From Methanobacteriaceae archaeon (lineage in GTDB: Archaea; Methanobacteriota; Methanobacteria; Methanobacteriales; Methanobacteriaceae): a stretch of DNA of 7,741 nt. Each line of letters opens with the position of its first letter. The first letter of the stretch is position 1. The translations under genes and the position numbers were made by a program. The notes below the pieces were generated by a model that made no database searches, was not told the origin of the DNA, and saw only the letters and a list, made by a program, of their open reading frames with translations. Where the stretch lies: contig DAHVOW010000042.1 in assembly GCA_027318585.1 (NCBI GenBank), forward strand, positions 1 through 7,741, read 5' to 3'. Shown here one piece after another: positions 1 to 6,168 of the stretch.

Positions 1-398
1 TAGCAAAATTCAGCCTGCTAGTTGTAGTGTGCCTATCCTTTGTTTATATGCCCCTTATCTTTTTAAATGATAATATCAACCTGGATAAGGATGTTTATGA
101 ATTAAGTATGGATCTGAAAAGTAACTACCACATTAGCGGTAACCTGGCAGCTAATGATCACAATAATGAGATGTACTTTATCTCTTTTTATCTAAAAACA
201 AAGTCTTACGGAAAGGCTAGGGAGAATATCACCTATGATGAACTAAAAAGTGAATTGAATCAATTAAATATTGATTATTATTTTGTTTGGGGTAATCCAC
301 CTATCAATCAGCAATTGGGCCTGGAATATCCAGAGATAACCCATGGTCAAATTAATGATCTGAGAATATACAGGATGAAAGAATCACTTGGTAGTTAA
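1..398 (+). CDS. C-terminal part of a membrane protein, possibly GT39/PMT-like glycosyltransferase (5' end outside window)
   Basis: The reading frame is open from the left edge (first full codon at base 3) to TAA at 396-398, so this is the 3' end of a longer gene. A GTG at 27 and an ATG at 48 lie in frame, but both fall inside a hydrophobic run (AKFSLLVVVCLSFVYMPLIF) that reads as the last transmembrane helix. About 105 polar residues follow, containing FISFYL, IDYYFVWGN and a terminal GQINDLRIYRM. A last membrane helix followed by a small outer domain ending in a 'YYFVW...LRIY' strand pair resembles the tail of multi-spanning glycosyltransferases of the GT39/mannosyltransferase type in methanogens. 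That assignment comes from general resemblance only, because no catalytic part is visible. The gene converges on rmlC with 12 bases between the stops. The surface-sugar neighbourhood fits but does not prove the role. Confidence 0.6.
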   Translation, partial: AKFSLLVVVCLSFVYMPLIFLNDNINLDKDVYELSMDLKSNYHISGNLAANDHNNEMYFISFYLKTKSYGKARENITYDELKSELNQLNIDYYFVWGNPPINQQLGLEYPEITHGQINDLRIYRMKESLGS

Positions 399-402
399 AA
401 AA
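397..402 (-). terminator. oligo-T stop downstream of rmlC
   Basis: Six A on the + strand give T6 on the transcribed minus strand, 8 bases past the rmlC stop. Short U-runs act as intrinsic terminators in archaea. No hairpin is needed, and none is seen. The run is short, so the call is tentative. Confidence 0.35.
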
Positions 403-410
403 GAGATACA

Positions 411-968
411 CTAAAACCCAACCCCACTCTCTTCCAGGGTCTTCCAGGATTTATCCTTATCCGATAGGAGCACTTCATCCACCCGGTCCAGGGGCCAGAC
501 TATACCAATATCTTTATCATTCCAGAGGAGGCCTCCCTCATCATGGGCCTGGTAGAAGTCGGTGCACTTGTAGGTGAACTCCGCCTCCTCAGAGAGTACT
601 AGAAAACCATGAGCAAATCCTTCCGGAACGTAGAACTGTTTCTTATTCTCCTCGGATAGTACAACGCCCTCCCACTTCCCATAGGTGGGGGAGTCTTTCC
701 GAAGGTCCACGGCCACATCAAACACTTCACCCTTGATAACCCGGACCAGTTTGCCCTGGGGGTGCTTATACTGGAAGTGCAGTCCCCTTAGAACTCCCTT
801 CCGGGATTTGGACTGGTTGTCCTGTACGAAGTTAAAATCAAGACCCGCTTGTTTAAACTCCTGGGCATGGTAGGTTTCCATGAAGTAGCCCCGCTGGTCC
901 CCAAATACGGTGGGTTGGATGATGTACACCCCTTTTATTGAGGTTTCGGTGAATTTAAACTTGCCCAT
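411..968 (-). CDS. rmlC: dTDP-4-dehydrorhamnose 3,5-epimerase (RmlC)
   Basis: RmlC epimerises C3 and C5 of dTDP-4-keto-6-deoxyglucose, the third step of dTDP-L-rhamnose synthesis, in the cytoplasm. The 185-residue product has the usual family length and a single cupin fold. It opens with the family's KFTET...GVYIIQP...FGDQRGYF block. The active-site stretch GVLRGLHFQ (about 59-66) carries the catalytic base His64 and Arg61. Lys74 follows in HPQGKLVRV, a second histidine lies in PEGFAHGF (His120), and the tyrosines of FTYKCTDFY (about 131-139) include the expected catalytic acid. I chose ATG at 968. A GTG at 983 would add MRYFF but directly abuts the rmlA stop and has no ribosome site, while GTGAG lies 10 bases before the ATG. 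It is the last gene of the LCP-like/rmlA/rmlC operon, 15 bases after rmlA. The product assignment is secure; the exact start is less so. Confidence 0.95.
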   Translation of the reverse strand: MGKFKFTETSIKGVYIIQPTVFGDQRGYFMETYHAQEFKQAGLDFNFVQDNQSKSRKGVLRGLHFQYKHPQGKLVRVIKGEVFDVAVDLRKDSPTYGKWEGVVLSEENKKQFYVPEGFAHGFLVLSEEAEFTYKCTDFYQAHDEGGLLWNDKDIGIVWPLDRVDEVLLSDKDKSWKTLEESGVGF

Positions 969-983
969 AAAAAAGTATCTCAC

Positions 984-1859
984 TTATAAAGGTTTATCAG
1001 TAACCAGTTCGGTTAGATATTTGGCGTAATCGGTCTTCTCCAGACTCTTGGCGATCTCCAGTACCTTATCGGCACCGATCCAGCCATGGTTGTAGGCAAT
1101 CTCCTCCAGACAGGCGATGTAGAATCCCTGCCTTTTCTGGATGGCTTCGATGAAGTTACTGGCCTCCAGGAGTCCTATGTGGGTCCCGGTATCCAGCCAG
1201 GCCATTCCCCGGCCTAAAAGTTCCACTTTAAGTTGTTTCTTTTTAAGGTAAGCTTCATTAACCGAGGTGATCTCCATCTCCCCCCGGTGGGAGGGCTCTA
1301 CATTCTTGGCGATCTCCACCACCTGGTTATCGTAGAAGTAGAGTCCCGGCACCACGTAGTTGGATTTGGGATGTTCCGGTTTTTCCTCCAGGGAGAGGAC
1401 GTTACCATTCGGGTCGAATTCCACCACTCCAAAGGCGTGGGGATTTTTAACGTAGTACCCGAAGACCACCGCTCCTTCCTCCAGGGAGGCGGCTCGTTCC
1501 AGGATCTCGCTGAAGCGGTGCCCGTGGAAGATGTTATCACCCAGCACCAGGGCCACCTTGTCCCGACCAATGAACTCCTCCCCTACAAGGAAGGCATCGG
1601 CCAGTCCCCGGGGACGGTCCTGTACTTTATAGGAAAAGGAAACTCCCAGTTCACTCCCATCACCTAAGAGTTCCTGGTAGGCGGATATGTCCCGGGGGGT
1701 GGATATGATAAGTATCTCCCTTATTCCGGCCAGCATCAACACTGATAGGGGGTAGTAGATCATGGGTTTGTCGTAGATGGGGAGTAACTGCTTTGAAATG
1801 GCCTTGGTGATGGGGTACAGGCGGGTTCCTGATCCTCCGGCTAAGATGATTCCCTTCAT
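984..1859 (-). CDS. rmlA: glucose-1-phosphate thymidylyltransferase (RmlA)
   Basis: RmlA joins glucose-1-phosphate and dTTP to give dTDP-glucose and pyrophosphate, the first and usually feedback-controlled step of dTDP-rhamnose synthesis. At 291 residues it has the normal length of the short bacterial-type RmlA. The nucleotide-binding signature LAGGSGTRLYPIT (6-18) carries Arg13 and is followed by SKQLLPIYDKPMIYYP (22-37) with Lys23. QDRPRGLADAF (80-90) forms the base/sugar pocket. LVLGDNIFHG (104-113) contains the metal-binding Asp108. VPGLYFYDN and GRGMAWLDTGTH complete the sugar site and the second metal aspartate. The ATG at 1859 is supported by AGGTG at 1865-1869, five bases upstream. 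Thirteen bases separate it from the preceding LCP-like gene, so co-transcription is very likely. The pathway partners RmlB and RmlD are not encoded in this window. Confidence 0.97.
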   Translation of the reverse strand: MKGIILAGGSGTRLYPITKAISKQLLPIYDKPMIYYPLSVLMLAGIREILIISTPRDISAYQELLGDGSELGVSFSYKVQDRPRGLADAFLVGEEFIGRDKVALVLGDNIFHGHRFSEILERAASLEEGAVVFGYYVKNPHAFGVVEFDPNGNVLSLEEKPEHPKSNYVVPGLYFYDNQVVEIAKNVEPSHRGEMEITSVNEAYLKKKQLKVELLGRGMAWLDTGTHIGLLEASNFIEAIQKRQGFYIACLEEIAYNHGWIGADKVLEIAKSLEKTDYAKYLTELVTDKPL

Positions 1860-1872
1860 TTACACACCTATT

Positions 1873-2592
1873 TTAAGTGAATACCTTGGTTATGCCGTTG
1901 GCCAGGGCAAATTGTACGAAGAGCTCCTCGGGTTCCACTACGATATTCCCCTTGAGGTACTGGGTGGCCACTGCTTCCATCAAAGCCACTTTCTTGGTGG
2001 GGTCCTGGTAGGCAGCCCATAATGGCTTCATGAGGGACTCCACACTACCACCCCGGCTACTGCCCAGGGCCTGTTCATCCCGCAGGAATTCGATGGAGCT
2101 GGAACCATTTAAGGTGCCCATACCCTCCACGTATACACCTCCCACTGAGGCGATCATGGCGTCCACGGCATCAGGGGTGAATACCACCACGGCGTCACTC
2201 TTAAGTCCGGTGTTGTACTCCACGATCTCCTGGGCTAATTTAGCATCCTTGGCAGTGTCATTCCACCAGAAGGAGTCGTGAAGTAGGAGTACCTGGACAC
2301 CCTGGGCCTGCACTTCAGCAGGTGCTGCCACGGTGGGGTGGGCCATTCCCCCGGGGTACACGGCGGTCATGTTCTTAATATCACCATCCACCACGGTGAC
2401 CACGAAGGCCATGTCAATGGCCCCCATACCGGGCCGGGGCTCGGATGGATCCGCAGCCAGGACCAGAACGTGGTGAGTGCCCAGCATTAGATTAGTTTCA
2501 GTATCTTTCCCTGGTATGTATACATAGACCATGAGAATGCTTCCCAGCAGTATCAACACTAGGAGAATTCTTAGAAAATTTTTTAACCACAT
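1873..2592 (-). CDS. membrane-anchored DUF4012 / LytR-CpsA-Psr-like protein
   Basis: The 239-residue product starts with a short basic N-terminus and one transmembrane helix (about 6-26), so the rest should lie outside the cell. The outer domain has the order seen in DUF4012 and the related LytR-CpsA-Psr (LCP) phosphotransferases. HHVLVLAADPSEPRPG...IDMAFVV (40-65) carries Asp48, Arg53 and Asp60. A 'VDGDIKNMTAVYPGG' strand follows. VVVFTPDAVDAMIASVGGVYV (135-155) matches the typical LCP 'F..LIDALGGV.V' element. EFLRDEQ...SSRGGSVESL (168-187) holds Arg171 and Arg180, where LCP proteins have their second arginine cluster. Bacterial LCP proteins move glycopolymers from lipid carriers to the cell wall. 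A similar role on an archaeal, perhaps pseudomurein, wall is inference. It is the first gene of the operon ahead of rmlA and rmlC. The ATG at 2592 has AGGTAGG six bases upstream. Without the usual full-length comparison, catalytic activity is uncertain. Confidence 0.75.
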   Translation of the reverse strand: MWLKNFLRILLVLILLGSILMVYVYIPGKDTETNLMLGTHHVLVLAADPSEPRPGMGAIDMAFVVTVVDGDIKNMTAVYPGGMAHPTVAAPAEVQAQGVQVLLLHDSFWWNDTAKDAKLAQEIVEYNTGLKSDAVVVFTPDAVDAMIASVGGVYVEGMGTLNGSSSIEFLRDEQALGSSRGGSVESLMKPLWAAYQDPTKKVALMEAVATQYLKGNIVVEPEELFVQFALANGITKVFT

Positions 2593-2598
2593 GATTTG

Positions 2599-2640
2599 CC
2601 TACCTGATTATATATATGGAATTTTGGTGTGAACTTTATA
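2599..2640 (-). promoter_or_regulatory. candidate promoter and ribosome site of the LCP-like/rmlA/rmlC operon
   Basis: Reading the minus strand, TATAAAG at 2640-2634 would place a start near 2612. The resulting leader of about 20 bases includes the ribosome site AGGTAGG at 2605-2599, six bases from the ATG. A second AT-alternating run (2607-2616) is closer and would give no leader, so it fits worse with the strong ribosome site. The 199-base divergent region to ywbE holds no other feature I can support. Confidence 0.35.
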
Positions 2641-2791
2641 GATTAAATAAAAAGTTATATTCTCATTATGAGGAAGGTGTATATTATCTTTTACCCAAAT
2701 TATCCTATAACAGGGTTCAGGATACCTAGTTAATGATAAGTAAAAGTTTTGAAGCTAATATTAATCCCTATAATTTAGGAAGAATGATGAA

Positions 2792-2989
2792 ATGAATGGT
2801 AAAGATCGTAAAAATATTAAAGCTGGCGCTGAAGTTTTAATTGTACTTAAAAAAGACCAGCGCAGTGGTAAACTAACCCGGGGATTGGTGAAAGATGTGC
2901 TAACCCGTTCCAGACAACATCCCCACGGAATTAAAGTCCGTCTCCAGGATGGGCGTGTCGGACGGGTTAAAGAAATAATACAGGATTAA
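2792..2989 (+). CDS. ywbE: YwbE-family conserved small protein (DUF2196)
   Basis: The 65-residue product matches the YwbE family of small, mostly bacterial proteins almost end to end. The diagnostic pattern is NGKDRKNIKAGAEV (2-15), IVLKKDQRSGKLTRG (17-31), then VKDVLTRSRQHPHGIKVRL (33-51) and DGRVGRVKEI (53-62). The length equals the family norm. No biochemical role is established for the family. Its basic charge and short beta-strand pattern with conserved glycines resemble small nucleic-acid-binding beta-barrels, which is only an impression. The ATG at 2792 is preceded by AGGA at 2778-2781 and GATGA directly upstream, so the ribosome site is weak and the transcript may have a short leader. 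Its stop overlaps the stop of the convergent 84-codon gene by four bases. It runs divergently from the LCP-like operon, and nothing here links it to sugar metabolism. Confidence 0.9.
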   Translation: MNGKDRKNIKAGAEVLIVLKKDQRSGKLTRGLVKDVLTRSRQHPHGIKVRLQDGRVGRVKEIIQD

Positions 2990-3240
2990 CTAACTGGTAT
3001 CTTCCAGAGGTAGCCTACCTTCTTTTCCTGTTTGCTTTTACCCTTCTTCTCCTTGAATTGGGGTTCGCTTCCTTCCCAGGATTCTAAGGTTTTATCCAGG
3101 TATTCCACAATTTTTTCACTGTAAATCTTGGTTCCGATGGTGTAGGTGTCGGGTTTGTTACTGATGTAGCTGATGCCCTCACCTTCTCTTTCTAAAAACT
3201 TGGATATTTCCCTTAATTTCTCGTAAAATTCTTCGGACAT
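2986..3240 (-). CDS. conserved-looking hypothetical protein, 84 residues
   Basis: I do not recognise this protein. It has a charged helical N-terminus (MSEEFYEKLREISKFLEREG), then a central part with GISYISNKPDTYTIGTKIYSEKIVEYLDKTLE that could form strands and a helix. A lysine/glutamate-rich flexible stretch (about 62-74) and a short hydrophobic end, VGYLWKIPV, follow. It has no signal peptide or membrane segment, so it is probably cytoplasmic. Support for a real gene comes from the strong ribosome site AGGAG seven bases before the ATG, a TATA-like box at 3284-3291 in the right place for a leader of about 22 bases, and clean packing against ywbE (4-base overlap of stops). It is divergent from gmd and shares a 15-base promoter element with it, so joint regulation with gmd is possible. 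Confidence 0.75.
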   Translation of the reverse strand: MSEEFYEKLREISKFLEREGEGISYISNKPDTYTIGTKIYSEKIVEYLDKTLESWEGSEPQFKEKKGKSKQEKKVGYLWKIPVS

Positions 3241-3279
3241 AGTTATTCTCCTAATATGTGCAGTCGACCTCTTTTAAAA

Positions 3280-3294
3280 GAAGTTAATAAATTT
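3280..3294 (-). promoter_or_regulatory. TATA-box element of the 84-codon gene, left arm of a 15-bp inverted repeat
   Basis: On the minus strand this reads AAATTTATTAACTTC, identical to 3427-3441 on the + strand in front of gmd. The TTTATTAA core is centred about 47 bases before the ATG at 3240. A start about 25 bases downstream would leave a 22-base leader containing the AGGAG ribosome site. Confidence 0.5.
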
Positions 3295-3426
3295 CAATAC
3301 TTTTTAAATAAATATATTAATACTAATATGTATGTTCTATGGATAAAAGTTACTGTTACCAAATCAGAGGACCGGATTTTTATTTCTTGAATATGTCTAT
3401 TTCATTGTATTTATCTAAAATAGCCT

Positions 3427-3441
3427 AAATTTATTAACTTC
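3427..3441 (+). promoter_or_regulatory. TATA-box element of gmd, right arm of a 15-bp inverted repeat
   Basis: AAATTTATTAACTTC repeats the element of the divergent gene in inverted orientation. TTTATTAA at 3430-3437 is centred 28 bases before ATG 3462. This predicts a start at about 3460 and a leaderless or nearly leaderless gmd mRNA, in agreement with the lack of a ribosome site. The later TTATATATAT run (3445-3454) is too close to the start to serve as its TATA box. Confidence 0.5.
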
Positions 3442-3461
3442 AAATTATATATATGCTGATT

Positions 3462-4490
3462 ATGAAAAAAGCTTTGATTACCGGGATAACGGGACAAGAT
3501 GGTTCTTATTTAACTGAGTTATTGCTGGCTAATGGTTATGAAGTGCATGGAATCCTTCGAAGAAGCAGCACCTTCAACACCGCCCGAATTGATCATATCT
3601 ATCATCATCATAATTTACACCTGCACCATGGAGATCTCACTGATGGAGAGCAGACCTCAGCTCTAATATACAATATACAACCCGATGAGATATATAATCT
3701 AGGAGCCCAAAGTCACGTCCGGGTTAGCTTTGATATGCCGGAATTTACTACTAATGTTGTGGCACTGGGGACCACCAGAATCCTGGAATCCATCCGGCGT
3801 AGCCAGAACAATATTAAATTTTATCAGGCCTCCAGCAGTGAAATGTTTGGAGCGTCACCTGCACCACAAAACGAAGATACTCCCTTCGCTCCCAGAAGTC
3901 CCTATGCCTGTGCCAAAACCTATGCTTATTGGATGGTTAAGAATTATCGGGAAGGATATAAGATATTTGCATCCAACGGCATACTATTCAACCATGAATC
4001 TCCTCGAAGGGGTGAGACCTTTGTTACTAGAAAAGTAACCATGGCTCTAGCTAGTATTCTGGCCAATAAACAGGAAAGACTATGTTTAGGTAATCTGGAA
4101 AGTAAAAGGGACTGGGGATTCGCACCGGAATACGTGCAGGTAATGTGGGATATCCTGCAATCTGAAGCATCTGGTGATTTTGTAATTGGAACTGGAGAAA
4201 CACATTCGGTTAAAGAATTTGTGGAACTGGCCTTCGAATATGTGGGTTTAGATTATGAAAAATATGTGGAAATCAATCCCCGATACTTCCGGCCCACCGA
4301 AGTTGAAGACCTGGCCGCTGATTTTAAGAAAGCCGAAACCGAGCTTAAATGGACGCCTAAAGTTAAATTTAAGGATCTGATTAAGATAATGGTTGACGCC
4401 GACATGAGAAAAATTGGTCTGGAATCGGTTGGCGAGGGTGATGAGCTGTTGGAAAAGAAATTCCCAAACCGATACTGGTCACTAGATTAG
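3462..4490 (+). CDS. gmd: GDP-mannose 4,6-dehydratase
   Basis: Gmd converts GDP-D-mannose to GDP-4-keto-6-deoxymannose with bound NADP, the entry to GDP-fucose, GDP-rhamnose, perosamine and related sugars for surface glycans. The 342-residue product is an extended short-chain dehydrogenase of normal length. The Rossmann glycine motif TGITGQDG is at 7-14 (Gly8, Gly11, Gly14), and HGDLTDG lies near 56-62. YQASSSEMFG (121-130) gives the Ser125/Glu127 pair, and PYACAK gives Tyr148 and Lys152. The family signature ILFNHESPRRGETFVTRK follows, with RDWGFAPEYV further on. The usual active-site threonine is serine here, a common variant. I chose ATG 3462 (MKKALITG). ATG 3453 adds MLI but lies upstream of the start expected from the TATA box. 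The segment around residues 45-56 is rich in histidine (seven His). No GDP-sugar reductase or epimerase lies next to it. Confidence 0.96.
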   Translation: MKKALITGITGQDGSYLTELLLANGYEVHGILRRSSTFNTARIDHIYHHHNLHLHHGDLTDGEQTSALIYNIQPDEIYNLGAQSHVRVSFDMPEFTTNVVALGTTRILESIRRSQNNIKFYQASSSEMFGASPAPQNEDTPFAPRSPYACAKTYAYWMVKNYREGYKIFASNGILFNHESPRRGETFVTRKVTMALASILANKQERLCLGNLESKRDWGFAPEYVQVMWDILQSEASGDFVIGTGETHSVKEFVELAFEYVGLDYEKYVEINPRYFRPTEVEDLAADFKKAETELKWTPKVKFKDLIKIMVDADMRKIGLESVGEGDELLEKKFPNRYWSLD

Positions 4491-4511
4491 GTCCATTAAC
4501 CATCCCCATCA

Positions 4512-4520
4512 TTTTTTTTT
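4512..4520 (+). terminator. oligo-T terminator of gmd
   Basis: Nine consecutive T lie 21 bases after the gmd stop, preceded by C-rich sequence without a clear hairpin. Such U-runs are the usual archaeal termination signal. It also keeps gmd transcripts out of the convergent exporter gene. Confidence 0.65.
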
Positions 4521-4561
4521 AATACCGGGAATTTATTATTCTCTATTTCTGGTAACTTAAA

Positions 4562-5935
4562 TCATTCTTCCTGCATGGAAGCCAGCTGTTCTTTTCTTTT
4601 TTTCAGGTTTATGGTGAGCAGGAACATCACCAGGGCGATGCCAGCAATCAAAAGATAAGCCGAGGAGTAACCAACCAGTCCACCACCCTGGGATGCTATA
4701 ACCGCCCCGATAAGGGTTCCACCCACCAGCTGTCCCGCACTGGAGTTGAAGTTTATGAGGGCCTGGCCGGATGCCCGCTGGGCGGCGGGAGTCTCAGATA
4801 GCATAATATAGCGCAGAGGAGAGCCCAGTACGGTCCCCAGGCCCAGGCCAATGATGATCCCGCTGATTAAGAACAGATAGAAACTGGTGGCCAGGTTACT
4901 TAAAAGGAAGAGTCCTGCTGCCAAAAGCAGGGTTCCGCCCATCATCACGATCCGGGTGCCGTAGCGGTCCAGTAACTGGCCAACAACCGGGGCACTGATA
5001 CCCAGGGCCAGTACCATGGGGATTACCATCAAACTGGCCTGGGAGGTGGAAAGGGATAGGGCCGCTACTGCCAAAGCCGGCATGAATACAATGGCGATCT
5101 GGGACAGTCCGGTACCAATGGCAATGCTGGTGGCCAGTTTCACCTCCCGGCTCCGGTACAGTCCTATCTGCACCACCGGATCGATAGCTTTCCTCTCGGT
5201 TTTTACCAATAGTAGTAGGAAGACCACCGCCAATACCAGGAAGGGCCACACCATTAAAGAGGATAGGCTGGCCAGGAAATTTGTGGTGTCAATTTGGTTA
5301 ACCCCCAAGGCCAGGAAGGTCACCAGCAGGGCCAGGAGAATAGTCCCGGTCCAGTCAAATCTGACCTTTTTTAGCCTTTTAGTGGAGGGGAGTATGAAGT
5401 AGGATAGGGTGATGATCAAAGCGGCGATGGGTAGGTTGATTATGAACAGCCATTGCCAGGCATAGTTAAGAAGAAGGGCACCGATTACAGGTCCCAGTAT
5501 CCCTGATAATCCCCATACCGAGCCTATGATCCCCAGGGCCCCTCCCCTTTTTTCAGGGGGGAAGGTATCACCGATGAAGGCACTGGCCACTGGGAATATG
5601 CCTCCAGCTCCGAATCCTTGTATGGCCCGGCCCAGGAGGATCATCCAGAAACTGGAGGTTAGGACTACCATAATAGACCCCAGGGCGAAAATGGCCACAT
5701 CCAACACGTAGATGGTACGTCGCCCGTAAATATCCGACAGCTTGGCCATAATGGGGGTGCCGATCATAAAAAACAGGATGTAAATAGAGAATATCCAGGA
5801 TATAAGGCGCTCATCCACTCCAAAAAAGGATTGTATGGCTGGCAGGGCGGGTCCCACGATTCCAATATCCAGGGAGCCCATGAACACCCCGATAAACAGC
5901 AGGGCCAGTACACGATTACGGTGTTGGCGGTCCAT
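4562..5935 (-). CDS. MFS exporter, DHA2 (EmrB/QacA-type, 14-TM) family
   Basis: This is a 457-residue integral membrane protein, probably a proton-driven exporter of drugs or other hydrophobic compounds. The DHA2 signature D1 is at about 20-34 (GSLDIGIVGPALPAI, with membrane Asp23). Motif A is AKLSDIYGRR (64-73), motif B LGRAIQGFGAGG (101-112) carries Arg103, and the antiporter motif C is GLSGILGPVIGALL (142-155). A degenerate second motif A, GQLLDRYGTR, opens the C-terminal half. Length and hydrophobic segments fit 14 helices, ending in a short charged tail (KKRKEQ...). The substrate cannot be told from sequence. I chose ATG 5935 because a TATA-like run at 5957-5966 sits 27 bases upstream, which suggests a leaderless mRNA. 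A GTG at 5941 would add two residues. It is divergent from a small tail-anchored protein and convergent with gmd. A repeated TAGTAC element in the divergent region may be a regulator site. Confidence 0.93.
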   Translation of the reverse strand: MDRQHRNRVLALLFIGVFMGSLDIGIVGPALPAIQSFFGVDERLISWIFSIYILFFMIGTPIMAKLSDIYGRRTIYVLDVAIFALGSIMVVLTSSFWMILLGRAIQGFGAGGIFPVASAFIGDTFPPEKRGGALGIIGSVWGLSGILGPVIGALLLNYAWQWLFIINLPIAALIITLSYFILPSTKRLKKVRFDWTGTILLALLVTFLALGVNQIDTTNFLASLSSLMVWPFLVLAVVFLLLLVKTERKAIDPVVQIGLYRSREVKLATSIAIGTGLSQIAIVFMPALAVAALSLSTSQASLMVIPMVLALGISAPVVGQLLDRYGTRIVMMGGTLLLAAGLFLLSNLATSFYLFLISGIIIGLGLGTVLGSPLRYIMLSETPAAQRASGQALINFNSSAGQLVGGTLIGAVIASQGGGLVGYSSAYLLIAGIALVMFLLTINLKKRKEQLASMQEE

Positions 5936-5956
5936 AATCACTGTTGTCTTTCTAGA

Positions 5957-5966
5957 ATAAAAATAT
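5957..5966 (-). promoter_or_regulatory. candidate TATA box of the MFS exporter
   Basis: The minus strand reads ATATTTTTAT, centred about 27 bases before ATG 5935, the spacing expected for a leaderless archaeal transcript. No ribosome site precedes the start, which agrees. Confidence 0.35.
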
Positions 5967-5974
5967 CATGGATG

Positions 5975-5990
5975 TAGTACTTATTAGTAC
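5975..5990. promoter_or_regulatory. TAGTAC direct repeat / GTACT-AGTAC dyad, candidate operator
   Basis: TAGTACTTATTAGTAC contains TAGTAC twice, exactly 10 bases apart (one helical turn), and a GTACT-TATT-AGTAC dyad. It lies between the divergent exporter and small membrane protein genes, just upstream of the exporter's TATA-like box. It could bind a regulator of either gene. The sequence is short and chance is not excluded. Confidence 0.3.
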
Positions 5991-6012
5991 AATTGATAAC
6001 ATACCATTGAAT

Positions 6013-6162
6013 ATGCCGGATAAGGATCGTAAAGGGGATAAGGAGTCCCTGCAACACTTCGCCCGGAGAAAAAGAGAAAGTAGTAGTTTTAGAGGGCTTT
6101 TTGTAGCTATAGTAATATTAATTATAGTTATGGCTGCTATTATATACTTCCTGGCCATTTAA
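6013..6162 (+). CDS. small tail-anchored membrane protein, 49 residues
   Basis: I do not recognise this protein. It begins with about 25 polar, strongly charged residues (MPDKDRKGDK..., then HFARRKRESSSFRG). A single very hydrophobic helix, LFVAIVILIIVMAAIIYFLAI, follows and reaches the C-terminus. With arginines and lysines just before the helix, the N-terminus should stay inside, which makes it a tail-anchored protein. I chose ATG 6013. An in-frame ATG at 5968 would add 15 residues (MDVVLISTIDNIPLN), but these look unlike the rest and would extend through the divergent promoter region. There is no ribosome site, so the mRNA may be leaderless. It ends 6 bases before the stop of the convergent paralogue 1. 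An antisense frame over the same stretch looks non-coding. It might be an accessory to the divergent exporter, but this rests on position alone. Confidence 0.6.
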   Translation: MPDKDRKGDKESLQHFARRKRESSSFRGLFVAIVILIIVMAAIIYFLAI

Positions 6163-6168
6163 AATAGA

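Noticed and set aside
1233..1667. A 144-codon open frame antisense to rmlA
   Set aside because: rmlA is unmistakable. The antisense frame is open because of the codon bias of the real gene and has no start signal.
2668..2733. A 21-codon + strand frame (MRKVYIIFYPNYPITGF...) between the LCP-like gene and ywbE
   Set aside because: It has no ribosome site or well-placed TATA box and is too short to judge; chance is likely in this AT-rich region.
4896..5402. Open frames on both strands within the exporter gene
   Set aside because: They overlap the conserved MFS motifs in other frames, and their products are low in sense (Gly/Pro/Arg-rich, no domain).
5952..6158. A 68-codon minus-strand frame opposite the small membrane protein
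   Set aside because: It has a Leu/Ser/Ile-rich composition typical of the complement of a hydrophobic helix. It also overlaps the exporter promoter and lacks a ribosome site.
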